Assembly (NCBI RefSeq): GCF_030247185.1
Contig: NC_080571.1
Span: 108,831,128 to 108,895,127 of the forward strand
DNA length: 64,000 nt
Reading direction: 5' to 3'
Origin: Malaya genurostris
Lineage: Eukaryota; Arthropoda; Insecta; Diptera; Culicidae
Positions 49,001 through 61,000 of the stretch are shown piece by piece. The translations under genes were made by a program, and so were the position numbers. Numbering within the stretch: the first letter of the stretch is position 1; the number at the start of each line of letters is the position of its first letter. The notes below the pieces were generated by a model. It was not told where the DNA came from, searched no databases, and was given only the letters and a program-made list of their open reading frames with translations.

Positions 49001-52000
49001 GCATTCGGCATCTCAGAGCTAAGGCAGTGTGTCTTATTAAATATATAGTTGAATAAAACAAATGTATGGTTAAAACTCATGAGTATTTTAAATTGACTAA
49101 TACTAGAAAGACACATTTGTGTATGTTGTTTAAAACGGCTAATTTAGTCATTCAATTTATAATTAAAATCATTGATTCTCTCACCTATAGCAAAATTGTT
49201 CATTGTTTGTTACAGATCAAAATCTGTGGCATAATGACAATACTTAACCTAGCTGATTCTAATTATGCATCATTTTATAAATGATATGAATAATATTTAA
49301 AAAAGTTATCTTTTATATAAAATTACAACTGGTTTGTAAGATGTTTACAACAAACATCTAGTTTGTGTTGTGCATATCACCGATAATGCACCTGTATTCG
49401 CAAGTTCCCAAAAAGGAATAATTTTAGTTGAAAAGGTTTATATCTGAAGAAAACTGGACTGAATATTATACTGATTTGTTTCGAAATTTAATATATCGCT
49501 ATAAAATTAATATTTTAATATTTTTTATTCAAATTACTGTCATTTAGACATTCTAGGTGGCCACGAACGATTTGTTGTGGATTTTTTGAATTTAAATGAA
49601 TGTATGAATGAACTTGAACATTGCATTTTTAATGTCATCGTAGTCGGTCTTGTTCCCTGCTCTCGAGTATTACGCTTTATATTTGCATCATTGTAATTCT
49701 GCAAGTGAAGCTTTGAAAAATTACAAAAAAAAAACATCTAGCTGATTGATTGCGATTATCGATATTCGGAAGTGTGGAAAAGCATGTCAGTTTTATTCGT
49801 ATTCATGTCACCCAGTTATGTCTCTGACATTACCCACCCGTCTTTTTAATATTAAATTGGGCTGTGCTTTCAATCATTATTTTCCGAACAAGCTCAGTTT
49901 AAAGTGATTTTTGTTGCGTTTAACTAGTTGAATGTTGCAAAAAAATGTTCAAATATAAATAGGGGTTTTTGAAAAGATTTATGATCCCCACGTTTCAAAT
50001 TTAATAACGAAAACAAAATTTTTCTTTTGACAAAAACTATTATTATAATCTGTTCAAGGGAACACAACAACACATGCTACTAGAAACCATTACTGACAGA
50101 AAATTAATTACTCATTAAAATGATCCGCGTCCCCAAAAAAATACTTTATCGACTCTTTGGGATTCGCGGACTACTAGTTAGAAATAGCTGCTATTATTGC
50201 AAAGTCGGTCACCTCGCGAAAAAAAATAGAGGAAATAGGAATGTTTGATCACAGTTTAAATCTGCGTTTCTTGCCCACGTTTTGACAGTAGAGCAATTCC
50301 AGGAATGAGTAGACGAAAAAGTGACAAAATCAGAATCGACCTTCTCCGATTTGGATGAAACTTTGCACATGGCTTCAGTATGGCAAACCATAAGTTTTGA
50401 ACCGATGGAGAGGTCAATCCGACTCACGACTGATTTTTAAAAAGGGCGTATGTATTTTTGCATTTCACCAAAATTGCCTTTTTCAAATCGTTGTAACTCG
50501 GAAACCGTTAATTGTACAAAAATGGCGTTCAGGAAGAAGATTGATAATACATATTTCGGGGAATCGATTGGGCACTCTAAAAAAAATATACTGAAAATTT
50601 TTTTTGATATTTTTTCTCAATAATTACAAAATAATCCGAAAAAGTTAAATAAAGCATGGTTTTAATTATTTTTTAATTATTTTTTTTTTTAATTTTTATT
50701 TTGAAGCTTCTATTAAAACATACAGATTATTGGCTATCCCACGACCTTAAAACCTTAAATATAATTAAGAATTATTCATGTACATGTAATAATTGTAGAT
50801 ATAGCAAGCAAACAAACAATTCATGGAAAATAAAAAATATTGTTATAATTAAATATCCAAGTATCTCAAGAACAGCTACTTCTAGAAGAAATGATATCAT
50901 GCACAAATTTATTCTACTGTTTAAATGATTATCTTTCAATGAGAACTTGAAATTTCGAATATATCTGTAAATTGTTTTAGCTGTAACTTCTTAATTTTTC
51001 AAAAGGCACGAATAAGACAGCCATCAATCTGTAGGTTTTAATAAGATCTTCAAAATAAAAATTATCAAAAAAAAATAAAACCATGCTTTTGTTTATTTAA
51101 CTTTTTCGGATTATTTTGTAATTATTGAGAAAAAAAATCAAAAATTTTGTTCAGTGTATATTTTTTTAGAGTGCCCAATCGATTCCCTACATCTTCTTCC
51201 TGAACGGATTTTTTGTACAATTAACGGTTTCCGAGTTACAACGATTTGAAAAAGGCAATTTTCGTGATATGCAAAAATACATACGCATTTTTAAAAAATC
51301 AGTCGTGAGTCGGATTGACCTCTCCTTCGGTTCAAAACTTATGGTTTGCCATACTGAAGCCATGTGCAAAGTTTCATCCAAATCGGAGAAGGTCGAGTCG
51401 GATGATCTGCTAAGCATTTCTGGAATTGCTCAGTAGATTCATAAAAAGCCATCCTCAGCTCAGTGGTTAAAGTTTTTTACGATTTAGGGATTCACAACGT
51501 TGTAAAAGATATTTTTTTAAAAGTTTGCAAAAGAAGAAAAAAAAATATTTTGATACCCACGTTGAAAATCATTTAAAAATCAAGGTTAGATTAAAATATC
51601 ACGAAAGTTTTTAATTCTGTAAAATGTGCAGTCGTTTCGAACATTCCGATGAGCGAAAACTATTGTTTATAAGGATCTCAGTAAATGTCTAGCTAGTGGA
51701 TGTAACGAATGGCTGCTCATTTGAGAACAATAACACTCAGTCGATACGATCGTCGAAAGTCATAAAACGAAATATGTATTATAAATGTATTTCATATATT
51801 TGCAACAGTGAAAAAACTTTTCTAGTCTAACGCTTAAAATATTCTCATTCTCATAAATGTTGAAGTGGATTTCACAGGTTTCGTTTTGTGATAATCATTA
51901 TGTAATATTGTTTTGACCTTTCTCGGCAATGACTTGAAAAATCGACAAGTAACAATTGGCCAAGTGTCATATACCATTCGAGTCAGTTCGTCGGGTTGAG

Positions 52001-55000
52001 TAATATTTGTGCATGTGTCTCTGTGTGAGTATTTGTAAGAAAATGTAACTCATTTTTATCAGAAATGACATAACTTATTTTCAAAAACTTGACCTCGAAT
52101 GAAAAGTCGTGTGTTCCCATAGGTTGGTGTTGAATTTCATCCGGATCCGATTTTCGGTTCCGGAGTTACAGAGTGAAGTGTATTGAAAATTATAATCTGT
52201 CATTTAGAGCAACGATGCAAAAAAGGGAATCTTACAATTCGGCTCAAAATCATCTCAACTTATAGGTTGTGTTAGTTACTAACCCCATACGGACTTCGGC
52301 TGTACCGGTTAGAAGTTCCCGGTTCCGGAAATACCGGCGGTAAAAAACTCCAAAACGACTTAGGCTCAAGTGAAAGGTCTTATGATCTCATAGGTTGCCA
52401 TTGAATTTCATCCGAACCCGACTTCCGGTTCCAGAACTGCAGGAAGAAGTGTGTTAAAAATTGTTATAAATCTGTCACGTAGAGCGACTATGCAAAGAAA
52501 GAAAAAAATCTTCAAAACTAATCGAATAACTGTTTACAAATTGAAACGGTTATGTTAGTTTTTTTCCCCAAATAAACTTTGTAGTTTTTGTTCATGTTTT
52601 ATATGATTTTTTTTTGGAAGAATCTTCTAAGGATTTATATGACAATATGAGTTATATGAGAAAGGCATCATAAACCCACCCAGGTTTTTATTTGTGTAAC
52701 AAAATTTGAAGTTGGATTCGCAGACAATATTTCAAGAAGCAACTGTAAAACAATTTTCTGGAAAAAAATTCAGAATAAAAGGTCTATACTAACTAATCAC
52801 CTCACAAATATTTTCGCTTTCTAGGATTCGCCGAGTGTATGACTTAAGCATAAAGTTCAATTTTTGCTTTGATCAAAAGAAGAACCTGTTTTAATCCACC
52901 TAGTGGCGTAATGATGCCTTTCTCATATCAATCCTATTATCATATATAGTGCTATGGCATTTTTCAAAATAATTTTCTTCGATTCTTGAACGAAACCAAG
53001 AAGATTGTTGGGGCATCAACAAGTATCACCTTTAAAATGAAACAGTTCTCAGGTCGGTTTAGCCATCTCTGAGAAAACGAAGTACAGGTACTTTCGGGAA
53101 CGGAACCCGAGAACCGGTATAATCGAAGTCGGTTCGTATGGTCATCAACTAACATGACAAACAAACTCTGCTAGATTTTTTTTTTAATTTAGAATATTTT
53201 ATACGATTTTGACATCGTACATCAAATGTGAAAATCTTTGTTGAATCCGAAAAATACGCAGTAATTTTAGATAGGACCATAAGATCTTTAATTTGAACCT
53301 ACACGGAAAAGCCAGCGATCGCAAAGTAACTAAAATACTAGTTGTTTTTCTGATTTTTATTGGTTAAAATTTGGTACAACTAATCGACTGTTGTTTTAAC
53401 TAATCTGTCATTTTTGATTTATTGTGCTGGCAGCTTAGCAATGACACCCAACAAGTAACAAACAAGTAAAGAAACGTTTCAGTTGAGCAATGCCAAACAC
53501 CCTGAGCGAACAATGAAACGTTTTAATGAGATGTCACTCGTGCAATTGAGCAAAGACACAATCCTAGCAAAGTTACTTGTAAGCAAAAAAATGTCTCAGT
53601 TGTTTCAACCAATTATTCAGTTATTTGAACTTAAAACGCCAATTGCAATAAATATTTTTTACTGTTAGCCTCTTCGGGGGCAGCTAATCGTTCACTGCTT
53701 GAACAACGAAATTTTACCTAATTAACTGCTTATATCTTTATCACTAAACTCACAAAGGATATGGAAATGAACCAAAAGATTACAATTCTCAATAGGGAAT
53801 TCACCAGAAAAATGGTCACAGGGAATCAGGAAATTTTTTCTTCACATGCAGAATGGCTCGCTGGTGAACCTAATGCTACAGATACACTTTCAAGAAAATA
53901 CAAATAGTACCACTTCACTTTAGCAGCAAATTTTTAAGCGTTAAGCGGTTTTAATAACATTGACATGAACTGTCCTAGAATACATTACTCTCAGATAAAA
54001 TTAAAACATTTATACTGTAGGAATATCTATTTAACACATGGAAAACTTGTTTTACAATTAACTGTTATATTCTTCTGCATACTTTCACTTACATAAAACG
54101 ACCATTACGTAACTAACATAAATGACGTTCATTTACCATTGAAAATTTTCAATATGAAACGCTTCTCGTGAAATGAAGAGGTTTTTTGTTCTGCGTTTTG
54201 CTGTCTTCGTTCTCCGCCAAGTGACAGCATTTGAATACAACCATTTCGGTTACTTGAGTGGTTATGACAAAATCAACAGATATGTTAGTTAAATCAACAA
54301 CATTTTAGTTGAAACAACCAGGGCGAGAAACAACAATTGCAATATTGTAATTTTGTGATCTGCGGGTTCTCCGTGTAAGATTAGGAATATCGGAACTATG
54401 AGAAAAGCGAGTTAGATCTATTTTTAAGTATGAACATATCATCTTCCGCCGTTAATCGAAAACCGGGAACCAGGAAAGACAAAATCGATTTGTTTGGCCG
54501 TCTACTGATAATAGCAAGCAATTGGAGTATGTAGTTTTGAGGCCAGTACAGAGTTTTTTACATATTTTGATTAACCGCTCTAAGCGACGGTATAAAATTT
54601 TTAACACGCTCTACCTTATAATTATGAAACCGTAAATCGGATCCAGAAGTAATTCCGTATGGGACTACTAAACCTTTCATTTGAATCTAAGTTTGTGAAA
54701 GTCAGTCAAACCAACGCTGAGAAAAGTGAGTTCCACATGGTATATGACCACTATTTCCAGTGCTCCCGGAATTGAATACCGGGACCAGGATAGCCGGAAT
54801 CGGATCGTTTGACTGCTTACTTATAATGGCTACCAATTGGTGTAGTTTTGAAGCTAATTTGAAACATTTTTTACGTGTTTTGTTTGGCGCTCCAAGTGAC
54901 GGTATAAAATTTCCCACTTTCCCTTCCAAAGTAGCACCTGCAACTTGTTCATAGAAGAAGAAAATAAAACATACCCTACATAAGGGTCGCATGAAAGACA

Positions 55001-58000
55001 CAACGAAATAAGCCGAATTATGATGGTGCCAACGAAATCAAAATAATGTGACGAATTCACATCTCATCATACTATACTACAATATGTTCCAACGTGACTT
55101 TTTGGTAACCTAATTCGTACGATATGTTCGCATTGACTGTTGCCAACTGGTCACCGCAACGAAATGAGCTTTTTCCATCTTATCAGAAGACATTTTTGAA
55201 AGCATAGAAAATTACGCTACACAGATTGGACCATTTGTAGTGTTTACCGTCCTTGATGTTCGCTTTTATGTAAGTTTCATCTTCCTTTTGGGATCAACAC
55301 AAAATCAAAATAATTGGTTTACTTCGAGAAAAGACAGTACTGATCATAGTTCATTTTTCAATTCACACCATCGAGAATCTGTCAAATTTGAATTCCTGGC
55401 CGAAAACCTGTAATCTGCATGTACAGAATCTTGGTCACGAATTCTCTGAAAAATCTGTCAAATACAGATTAATCTGTATATGTGGCAACCTTGACAACAA
55501 GACAAAATTAAGTAATGATTTTATATCAGTTACCGTATTCGTTAAGATCCAAAATAGAAAAACAAACACATTGGTCATCAGCTCCTAATTGCATATGATG
55601 GGAATAAAATTATGAATATTTAGTGTTTGTCGTTGTTTTAATGCTTAAAATATCGATGGCGCGCACTAGGGGCTGGAGTCCACTAGGAGATTGATAGTAA
55701 CTATTAGCTCTCTCCGGACAGTACCAGCCTAGATGCCGTGTGGAATCCGGCGGAAAAAAAAGAACCAAGAATAGATCCACTGGGTTCCTGCTTCCATGTC
55801 GTAAAAGGCGACAATTGCAGGAGTTTCTTTTCCTTTCAGTTATCAGATATTTTTAATGTTTTACTTCTGATTACTCTATTTTACTAAATTATCTCTTCAT
55901 TCAAGCTATCAATTTCCGTCTAGCTTCGGAGAAAAGTTTGATTTTGAATGTTTTCTTCTTCCATGTTATTGATTGTCTATCAGGATTATTCTTTTCTGTT
56001 TCAATTATAGAGGCTTTAACATCTTAGGTCATTCGCCTCTTCGGACCATAAAATCTTTCTGACCCTATGTGCGAGGTTGGGAATCGAACCCAGGCGGGCA
56101 GCGTGAAAGGCATCGACTATCAGGATTATAAATTGAATGATAAAAATCAACTATTGCGCAAATCCGTTAATATTACAAAGTTCTACTGACACTAAAAATC
56201 CTTCCAGGTCGAGGCTCGAACATACGACAACTGGCTTGTAAAACCAGCGTCCTATGCATTGAACCGCCAGCCCGGGCTATTGATTATACTTGGTCCATAA
56301 AACCAAAGCTTATCAAACTCTCAACTGCTTTTTCCTTGGTGTAGAGCAAATCCAGGACTACCATGAGATATAGTTCCAGCAAAAGCAGTGTTTCGAGGGT
56401 CTATTTACGTGAGGGTTACCGTTCTTATCGTTCTAACAAGCAGACAAACCGAAATCTGCATCGAACCGAATGACCTGAAAAAACGCTTCTACCTTTCATC
56501 AAAGAATTCAAAGGCTCTGTAGAGTTTTGTTCATATTTGGATAGCTGTTACTACAAGCGAGAAACACTTCAGTGTTACCAAGTCTGTTTTCTCGTTTGGT
56601 ATTTTAAAACAGTTATGGTTTTGATATAAGAAAAAAAGAAGCCTAAATAATTATGGATTTGTCCCTCAATATTATTACATTTTACTGCTACATACTCTAC
56701 CAAAGAAGCAAACATTGTACTTGTATTGTATTTCTCAACTCTTCTCGAAGCGATAGTGCATTTCGAAAAATGCACTTCGCTTGGATACTTTCGCTTGAAT
56801 GCTTTACATATTTGTTACAAAAACGTGTAAAATCAATTGTCTAACACATCCAACAAAAATAATCGTACTGTAATAATTGTGAAACATGCCAATTTTAACC
56901 AGTTTTAAATGCAACTTGGGTAGCTTGAAGTGACCAGATATGCGCAGCACACCACTTTGTTGACGATTATACGTGGTGTGATTTGTAGACCTTTGCGAAA
57001 TCCGAACTTTTTGATCACTTTGTTCTAGACTCAATATCACTTTTTGGAGCCACACAAATAACCAATCTTGATATTATAGTTACCTCATTACTCATTTGAT
57101 TATGAAATCCCTGCCCAACACCGGATACCGTTCGATAGTCCTTTGCTACCATGCCAGCTGCTCGTTTCCGTCCTTGCGGTGACATATCTCTTCGCGATCT
57201 CCGCTCCTGCAGATCGACCTGTAACCAAACGAGAAAGCAAGGGGTGTCAATACCATGCTATTTAACCTTCAATATATAGCTAAAAATTGTTTATCAATTT
57301 ATTTATTTTTTTGTTGCTGGGATATTATGCTAGTTAACATATCGGGAAATCAAGAATAGTACATGTGGTAAAAAGCGTAGCAGTATATAACATTAACTTC
57401 AATAAAAGTAGTAACGCTAGTGTTGAAATATGGCATAACATAGGGAACTTTAGCACGTAACTAGTGAATAACAATAAGTGAAGCCGAAATAGTAATATAA
57501 AACTGTTGCGATCGTAAAAGCGTTTATCTAAAAATAAACCTGCCGTCTAGCGTCATATGCAACTTTGTTCAACATTGAAAATAAAAATTCGGTTATACTG
57601 TCAGAGGTTTTTTGTATATATGGAAAAATCAAAAATTGTGAAGTAAGCGTAATTTTATGCTTTAGTTTATATTTTGTGTACGCATTTTATCGGTTAAAAA
57701 TTCTCGAATTACGAGAACGTCGTATCGATTTCAAAAATAATGCATGGTTTGTACCCAGAACATACGGAAAAATTGTATTCACTGCAAAAACGTCTGTACG
57801 AGTTGAAAACTGGAAAATAAAGCTGTGTTAATTGAGTTCATTAACCAAAATATATCTCGCACTGCTTACCCAAATAAGAAGTAATAGAAAACAAAATGTG
57901 TATGTGTTGTTTTGCATGAGAGTGTTAATTTACATATATGTTCAGTGAGTACAAAAACGGTCATCTGTATTTGTATTGACACTATCTTGACTGTTGAAAC

Positions 58001-61000
58001 GACTCCTGTGGCTGCGAAGGAACAAACAAGAAGAGAATAAAGGTCCATTTTTACCTCTGGTGGAGGGCTTGACGAGCTTCCCAGGGATGATACACTAGCG
58101 CCGTCACGTCCAGTCATCAAACCATCGATATCGCATTCGGAAGTCGTGTCAGAGTCACTCAGCCTTGAAGTGGTACTCGGTGGCGATAAATGATCGGTCG
58201 GTGTTAAAATCATATCCAATTCATTGCTTGGTTCTCTGTCGTCTCTACGCAACTACGGATAGATTGTAAAAGAAATTGGTATGATTGGCGTTCGTAGATA
58301 TAGTGGTCGTATTTTTTTTCTCACTGTGAAATCAAGGGTAGGTACAGTTATTAATACAGGAATATGAAACATACATTTTGCAGTTCAAAGAGCTTCGGAA
58401 GAGATTGCTGTCTTATGCTATGAAAATTCTACTCCATTAGTTGTAAACAGTTTATGCTACAGACATGGTGTAAGAATTACAAAAAACTTATACATAGTAG
58501 CAGAACTGAGTATAATCTGATTATAATTTGCACCGATAAGTACTCTATTTCTGTGATTCGAAAAATAAATTGTGCATAGGAACTGAACAAATATTGAATG
58601 TTTTACTTAACATTTCTTTTGAAGAAACTGTAGCAAACAGGAAATGAACTCAGCGTTATGGATAGTAAAAACAAAATAGTCTCATTTGAGGATCTATTGA
58701 CGATGCGTTTCCCAGCATTCAGTTAGTCAACATGTATGTGAAAATGATCTATTCTAAAAAGAAGCAACAGTTAAACCACGTAGTCAAATCTCAAATGATC
58801 AAAAAACGTCAACAGTCACCTACACCGTGCTTGGGTCAAATGTATATATGTCTATGTATATATTCAAAAACACAGTACAATGAAAAATGATATGACAAAC
58901 AGGTCGCAGTCATAAAAACATTAGTTGATGAAATGGCATTCGACTATTTTTGCTCAAATATAATTTCATTAAAAGTTTGCAACAAACGGCAAATCATTTA
59001 GAGCTGTTGAATTGGTGGAAACTAGCACTGTTCCAAATTCACACAAATTGAGCTTGATCATAGTGAGTATCCAAACCGAAATCACCGACAAAAGTGAAAA
59101 AGATACAAACTCATGTAAAACGATCCAAAAGTATACCACGAATTCTACATAGTACCGAAAAAGCTCTTTCATAAGTATCTCCTGGGGAAAGTGAAGCTCA
59201 AGTTCCAAGATAAACACTCGGGCGGAGTCAACATGTTTGGCTTGGTAATGTCTAACGGTTTGAAAATTCCCTTTGTTTTTATTCACGCTGGTGTTAAATT
59301 CAAAAGTCTATTTCGGTACTTTCGATAATCGAATGCTTGCTGGTGTGAAATTGAAAAAAATATATACGAGGTCTATTCAAAAAGTACCCGGAATTCTCAT
59401 TTTTCAAAAAAAATATTTATTTATTCGTCTACACCTATATAGTCTCCTTCAAAGTAATCCCCCCCTAGATATAATACACTTATTCCAGCGTTTTTTCCAG
59501 TCTTCGAAACACCCCTGATAGTCACTTTTTGTAATGCTCTGTAGCACTCTCAGCAATTCTGCCTTTATCTCTTCAATCGATGAAAAACGCTGTCCTTTCA
59601 TGGGTCTCTTCAACTTTGGGAACAGGAAAAAATCACACGGAGCGATATCTGGTGAATAAGGAGGTTGGGGCATGATTAAAGTCTTGTTTTTAGCCGAAAA
59701 ATCACGAATAAGCAACGATGAATGAGCAGTTTTGGAACGAATTTTGCTGCCACTCGTTCCATGTCCAAAACATTTGAAAAAATATGATGGCATGAGCCAA
59801 CTGATATGCCAACTTCATCAGCAACTTCTCTAATAGTGATTCGGCGATCATCCATAATCATTTTTTCCACTTTTCCCACATTTTCATCGATTATTGACGT
59901 GCTGGGTCGTCCATTGTTTAAACTAACAAAAATCGCCGAGCTCAAAAAAACACGTCTACACCAGCCGCTACAAGACAGAATGTAAACAATGAATACAGCT
60001 GAAAATTTCACCATACATTAGGGACATATGTACCAACACAATAATAAAAAAAAAAATTTTGACCACCGGACTCTCCAGACGCGCGCAATTAAAAAATTCC
60101 GGGAACTTTTTGAACAGACCTCGTATTTAAAAAAACATTCTAAATTGATTGGCACAATGACGCTGTAATTAAATGTAGATGCGCTGCTTGTTTAGAGATG
60201 ATATTTTCAGCAAGAGCTGTCGAATCAGTAGGAAAATTTTCAATTACTTTGAAATTCATTTAAAATATCATAGTAGAAGTGGAAGAAAAAGTTTTTACTT
60301 TGAGGTGGTAATGTTGATCTTAATTTATTGTGAGAAAAATAACATTTATTTAGAATTGAGCATTATACTTGGTTCAATGTCATTTTTCAAATGCCCGAAA
60401 ATAACAAACAAAATATCTAAAATAAATGGTACTCGATCACTAAACATTCTAGTACTCGAGAAATTATTATTGCACTGGTTTCTGTTTAAAAAAAATGCTG
60501 GTCCGAAGATTTTCTAAGTTTAATTGTAGTTTACAATAAAAAAAAAAGTATTAGTAATTATTTAGAAATCGATTTTCTTCTACTCCGAGTTTGTTTTCAT
60601 TGCTGATATCTATTAGTACTATTGAATAAACCAAAAAATCGCTCAACAAGTTTTTTTTTTCAACCCAATTTCACGCACCGTCATCGAAACAGACCAATCA
60701 CAGTGTTTTTCAATTCGTAAAAATTGCACGAAGATGCCTGATTCCGTTTCGAAATTCTTAAACGAGTTTGAAGTTACTATTAGAATAGTTGATAAGTTCA
60801 CAATGTTCATGGCGAACACCTTTTGTTCCGAATATTTTAGTATAAAAGTTTTAATGAACCAATTTACACGGCAAAGGAAAGGCATTATCACACTAAAAAT
60901 TGAATTGAAGTAATGTAGAAAATGTACGGTTTCAGAGAAACTTCAAGTATATCTTCCAAACAATATTCAAGAGAATATTCGAATATATCCTTGACGAAAC

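Noticed and set aside
57565..57831. 88-codon plus ORF in a Rim intron
   Set aside because: Antisense within a short intron, with no recognisable motif and AT-driven composition.
59676..60014. Signal peptide at the start of the mariner relic ORF
   Set aside because: The hydrophobic start (MVKFSAVFIVYILS) is upstream non-coding element sequence read in frame; mariner transposases have no signal peptide.
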